DNA of 41,295 nucleotides, taken from contig QHSP01000104.1 in assembly GCA_003220495.1 (NCBI GenBank), positions 1-41,295 of the forward strand, read 5' to 3'. Below, in pieces: positions 38,780 through 41,295 of this stretch; position 1 is the stretch's first letter, and every line of letters starts with the position of its first letter. The translations under genes were made by a program, and so were the position numbers. This DNA comes from Candidatus Rokuibacteriota bacterium. GTDB lineage: Bacteria; Methylomirabilota; Methylomirabilia; Rokubacteriales; CSP1-6. The notes beneath the pieces were generated by a model. The model ran no database searches. It was not told where the DNA came from and saw only the letters and a program-made list of their open reading frames with translations.

Positions 38780-39355
38780 ATGGCGATGAAGCCCGAAGAG
38801 ATCCTTCGCGCGATCGCCGCCGCCCGCGGCGATGCGATCTGCGTGCCGACGATGACGACCTCTCCGGCCTGGCGCTCCCTCGCGCCCGACGACCTTTCGA
38901 TCGGCTGCGTCGGCTTCATGGGCGGCGCCTCGTCGCTCGGTCTCGGGCTGGCGCTCGCGATGCCCAGGCGCCGCGTGATCGTCTTCGACGGTGACGGCTC
39001 GCTCTTGATGCAGCTCGGCTCCCTGGCGACGATCGCCGGGGCCGCGCCCCGCAATCTGACGCACCTGCTCTTCAAGAACGGCGTCTACCACACCTCCGGC
39101 TCTCAGGACATTCCGGGGGGCCTGTCCGTCGACTTCGTCCAGATGGCCAAGGGGGCGGGTTATCGCAAGGCGTACGCCGTCAGCGATTTCGAGGATTTCA
39201 AGCGCCGCTTACCCTCGATGCTGACCGACGAGGGCCCGCTGCTCGTCGAGCTCCACACGGGCCTGGCCGACAAGACGCCGATGACCGATCGCGGCGGTCA
39301 GCCCTTTCACCAGCAGGTCGAGAGCTTGTACCAGAAGCTCCACAAGGCCGGGTGA
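38780..39355 (+). CDS. ThDP-binding protein, beta-type subunit (PP domain)
   Basis: A 191-residue protein that starts at the first base after the alpha-subunit stop. FMGGASSLGLGLALAMPRRRVIVFDGDGSLLMQLGSLATIAGAAPRNLTHLLFKNGVY is the ThDP diphosphate/Mg2+ motif (GDGS at about residues 71-74 to Asn100). GSQDIPGGLSVDFVQMAKGAGYRKAYAV then matches the ComE/phosphonopyruvate decarboxylase C-terminal part. With the alpha subunit it should form an alpha/beta decarboxylase of 2-oxo acids. Confidence 0.9.
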   Translation: MAMKPEEILRAIAAARGDAICVPTMTTSPAWRSLAPDDLSIGCVGFMGGASSLGLGLALAMPRRRVIVFDGDGSLLMQLGSLATIAGAAPRNLTHLLFKNGVYHTSGSQDIPGGLSVDFVQMAKGAGYRKAYAVSDFEDFKRRLPSMLTDEGPLLVELHTGLADKTPMTDRGGQPFHQQVESLYQKLHKAG

Positions 39356-39403
39356 GCTCGCACACGATCCGGACATGCATTGCCATACGTAGTGTCTGGT
39401 GGT

Positions 39404-39608
39404 ATGGCCGCCTTCGAGATCGACGCCTATCTCGCGCGCTCCGGCGCGCTCGACGTGAGGGATATCGATTGGGCCGACGTTCCGATGAGCGGGGCGGGCC
39501 GCCGCCCGCAGGGCCGACGAGACAATCCACAAGCTGCCGGGCTTCACGACGGTACGACTGCTAGAGAGCTGGCTCGATCGTTTCGCCAACGGAGGATGGA
39601 ATGGCAAC
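39404..39608 (+). pseudogene. Small gene remnant, possibly ferritin-like/iron-containing redox enzyme
   Basis: From ATG 39404 the frame gives MAAFEIDAYLARSGALDVRDIDWADVP, which looks like the N-terminus of ferritin-like proteins common in this kind of genome, then loses sense. A different frame from about 39513 gives ADETIHKLPGFTTVRLLESWLDRFANGGWNGNRSD up to TGA 39606-39608, which looks coding. The two pieces appear joined by an internal deletion. It overlaps the start of the dehydratase gene by 8 bp. The family assignment is weak; decay is the safer statement. Confidence 0.4.
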
Positions 39609-41112
39609 CGTAGCGACTGATCACTACCGAGCCTACGCGCCCCGACCCTTCACCCGAGCCGAGCGCGATTCCGTGACGATCCTGTTCGGAGGACTCCACT
39701 GGCGCATCGAGCGGATCCTCCAGGCCGTGCTGGAGGGCAGCGGCTACCGCGCACAGATCTTGCCCGTCGCGACGAAGGCTGACCTGCTGACCGGGCGCGA
39801 GACCGCCGACATCGGTCAGTGCTGCCCGACCAGCTTCACCACCGGCAACCTCGTCAACTTCCTCAAGAAAGAGTCGAAGGAGATCGGCGTCGAAGAGGTC
39901 AACAAGAAGTACGTCTATTTGACGGCGGGATCCTGCGGCGCCTGCCGCTTCGGCCAGTATCACGCGAGCTACGAGCTGGCGCTCAGGAACACCGGGCTCG
40001 AGAGGTTCCGCATGTTCCTGATGGCCCAGGACAACCTGGACCAGAACATGGGCGACGGGCTCGACCTCAACCTGCCGATGACGCTCGGCTGTCTCTGGGG
40101 CATCTTCTGCACCGACCTCGTGCAGGACCTCGAGTACCAGGTGCGGCCCTACGAGGTGCTGCCGGGCCAGACCGAAACGGTCGTCAAGGAGAGCATCGAG
40201 TATCTCTACCAGGTGTTCCGCGAGCGGCCGGCGATGTCGCCGAAGAAGTCGGTGCTCTGGCATCTCACGACGCCCTACTTCACGCGCGCGATGCGCGCGG
40301 TGCGGAGGAAGTTCGCCGAGATCGAGGTGGATCGGCTGCGCGTGAAGCCCAAGGTCAAGATCACCGGTGAGTTCTATCTGCAGACGGTGGAGGGCGATCC
40401 CAACTACAACATCCACCGCTGGCTCGAGGCCGAGGGCGCCGAGGTGTACCCCGCCGCCATCACCATCTGGATGGACTACCTCCTGCGGCTCGGCCTGCAG
40501 CGCTTCGAGGACTACAGCGGCATCGAGAAGCACGCGCGCCTGAAGCTCGGCCTGGGGCGCGCGGCCCAGGGCATCTACCGGCTGACCGTCAACCGCCTGC
40601 GCCGGGCGATGGGCAACCTGCCGCACGAGACGCCGAGCCAGTTCGAGCTGCGGCGGCTGGCCGCCCCGTATTTCCATCGCAATCTCGACGGCGGCGAAGG
40701 CGACATGCTCGTCGGCAAGACGCTCTGGTCGTATCACAAGAAGAAGGCGCACATGATCTGCGAGCTGTCGCCGTACTCGTGCATGCCGAACACGATGTCG
40801 ATCGGCGCGATGGCGGGGGTGATCGGCAAGTATCCCGAGATCCTCTACGCGCCGCTCGAGATCAAGGGCGACGCCGAGGTCCACGCGCTGTCCCGCTGCC
40901 AGATGATCCTGACCGAGGCCAAGAAGCGCGCCCAGCGCGAGTTCGACGAGGCCCTGCGGCGCACGCGGCTCACCGAGGCCGAGGTGCGCACGTACCTCCA
41001 GGCGCATCCGGAGATGAAGAAGGCCACGTATGCGATCCCCCACGACGGCACCGCCGCCGGCACCGCGGCCAAGACGGTCCTCCACGTCGCGAAGCGGATG
41101 GGCCGGCGATGA
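39601..41112 (+). CDS. 2-hydroxyacyl-CoA dehydratase / activase-associated family protein (COG3580/COG3581-like)
   Basis: A 503-residue protein starting at ATG 39601, with GGAGG at 39591-39595. Conserved Cys positions fit an Fe-S cluster: C74-C75 in DIGQCCPTSFTTGN, C112 and C115 in TAGSCGACRFGQYH, and the two Cys of CELSPYSCMPNTMSIG near residue 390. The segment around TLGCLWGIFCTDL carries two more. This layout matches the DUF2229-type dehydratase-related proteins that are often fused to an ATPase activase. Here the activase is a separate gene beginning inside its stop codon. The system would couple ATP hydrolysis to a low-potential one-electron transfer for a radical dehydration or reduction of an acyl-CoA. 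Confidence 0.8.
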   Translation: MATVATDHYRAYAPRPFTRAERDSVTILFGGLHWRIERILQAVLEGSGYRAQILPVATKADLLTGRETADIGQCCPTSFTTGNLVNFLKKESKEIGVEEVNKKYVYLTAGSCGACRFGQYHASYELALRNTGLERFRMFLMAQDNLDQNMGDGLDLNLPMTLGCLWGIFCTDLVQDLEYQVRPYEVLPGQTETVVKESIEYLYQVFRERPAMSPKKSVLWHLTTPYFTRAMRAVRRKFAEIEVDRLRVKPKVKITGEFYLQTVEGDPNYNIHRWLEAEGAEVYPAAITIWMDYLLRLGLQRFEDYSGIEKHARLKLGLGRAAQGIYRLTVNRLRRAMGNLPHETPSQFELRRLAAPYFHRNLDGGEGDMLVGKTLWSYHKKKAHMICELSPYSCMPNTMSIGAMAGVIGKYPEILYAPLEIKGDAEVHALSRCQMILTEAKKRAQREFDEALRRTRLTEAEVRTYLQAHPEMKKATYAIPHDGTAAGTAAKTVLHVAKRMGRR

Positions 41113-41295
41113 GCAGTGCGGGTGGGCATAAGAACGAGCCTTCAGAACGGTGGGGGGGTCTGGGGGAGGAGCGGCGCTCGCTCCCCCCCAGTAAAACAAT
41201 CGGGATTGACGTCGGCTCGACCACGGTCAAGGCCGTTGTGGTCGGTAACGACGGTAAAATTACCTGGCAGGACTATCAGCGACACAATACGCGGC
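41109..41295 (+). CDS. ATPase activase of the BadF/BadG/BcrA/BcrD (ASKHA) family, 5' part
   Basis: The first 62 residues of a protein that runs out of the window. ATG 41109 overlaps the stop of the dehydratase-family gene. After an unusual Gly/Glu/Arg/Pro-rich lead of about 30 residues, TIGIDVGSTTVKAVVVGNDG is the phosphate-1 loop of the acetate-kinase/Hsc70/actin fold. In the family the protein carries a [4Fe-4S] cluster between two monomers and drives electrons into the dehydratase. The lead is coded by a GC-rich hairpin element (41149-41191), so the real start may be nearer the SKTIGIDVG segment. Confidence 0.85.
   Translation, partial: MSSAGGHKNEPSERWGGLGEERRSLPPSKTIGIDVGSTTVKAVVVGNDGKITWQDYQRHNTR
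41149..41191. repeat. GC-rich hairpin element at the 5' end of the activase gene
   Basis: GGTGGGGGGGTCTGGGGG leads into a strong hairpin at 41159-41191: CTGGGGG pairs with the C-run ending CAG, and GAGC pairs with GCTC around the tip. It shares the pattern G-run, GTCTG, G-run, hairpin, CAG with 21171-21201. It encodes the odd N-terminal lead of the activase. Confidence 0.55.

Noticed and set aside
1-41295. Search by eye for tRNA, rRNA, CRISPR repeats, transposase or integrase genes and riboswitches
   Set aside because: Nothing convincing was found. This was a visual reading only; a covariance-model scan could still find a small RNA.

Overview
This 41.3 kb window is very GC-rich bacterial DNA, about two thirds G+C by eye. 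It is packed with short, often ATGA-overlapping operons and has no rRNA, tRNA, CRISPR array, phage or intact insertion sequence that I could recognise. The gene mix is catabolic: amidohydrolase, M20 peptidase, amidase, LLM-class flavin oxidoreductases, VOC proteins, paired acyl-CoA dehydrogenases, an enolase-superfamily enzyme, EthD, DinB, and a 2-hydroxyacyl-CoA dehydratase with its activase. This is typical of large-genome soil or subsurface bacteria. My best guess is Candidatus Rokubacteria (Methylomirabilota) or a relative, but that rests on gene content and style, not on a marker gene.

Layout. 3-3053 (+): end of an M20 peptidase, an amidohydrolase and a CPA2 cation/proton antiporter. 3055-4153: divergent GNAT and SnoaL-like genes. 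4179-9501: a von Willebrand factor A (VWA) protein and a ChlI/MoxR-type AAA+ ATPase, separated by an aminotransferase and a lipoprotein; the VWA gene is frameshifted by a 16-bp tandem duplication. 9614-10150 (-): DinB. 10380-15480 (+): acyl-CoA ligase-like enzyme, then a peptide/dipeptide-type ABC importer (binding protein and two permeases, no ATPase). 15528-16001: an SDR that has lost its N-terminal half. 16009-18803 (+): a histidine phosphatase, DUF3090 and SCO1664-like triad (a set best known from actinobacteria) followed by an Fpg/Nei-type glycosylase. 18734-22207 (-): DUF1932-type dehydrogenase, thioesterase and two LLM oxidoreductases. 22237-24566 (+): amidase and a third LLM oxidoreductase. 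24563-31051 (-): a long train holding ornithine cyclodeaminase-like, two VOC, ankyrin, DsrE-like, three GNAT, CYTH, a secreted protein, a HAD fragment and EthD. 31150-35683 (-): VOC, enolase-superfamily enzyme, two acyl-CoA dehydrogenases and a VOC, divergent from an MFS transporter (35739-37037, +). 37054-37450 (-): decayed outer-membrane porin remnant. 37506-38180 (-): exported FKBP isomerase. 38243-39355 (+): a two-subunit ThDP-dependent decarboxylase-like pair. 39404-39608: small gene remnant. 39601-41295 (+): dehydratase-family protein and the start of its ATPase activase.

The most interesting feature is at 27170-27529 (-). A DsrE-like gene has an in-frame TGA at codon 79, exactly where I expect the first Cys of the family's CGAC motif. 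The frame stays open for 40 well-conserved codons after it. Immediately downstream is a hairpin whose loop G and U fall at the positions (23 and 24 from the U of UGA) used by the E. coli fdhF SECIS. I read this as a selenoprotein with a Sec-Gly-Ala-Cys redox motif. A gene caller would cut it at 78 residues and leave the rest as intergenic.

Other recurring themes are small-scale decay (truncated SDR, HAD, porin and a ferritin-like remnant; 16-bp and 13-bp tandem duplications) and GC-rich hairpin elements that intrude into the ends or linkers of coding sequences (21171-21201, 31431-31513, 41149-41191).
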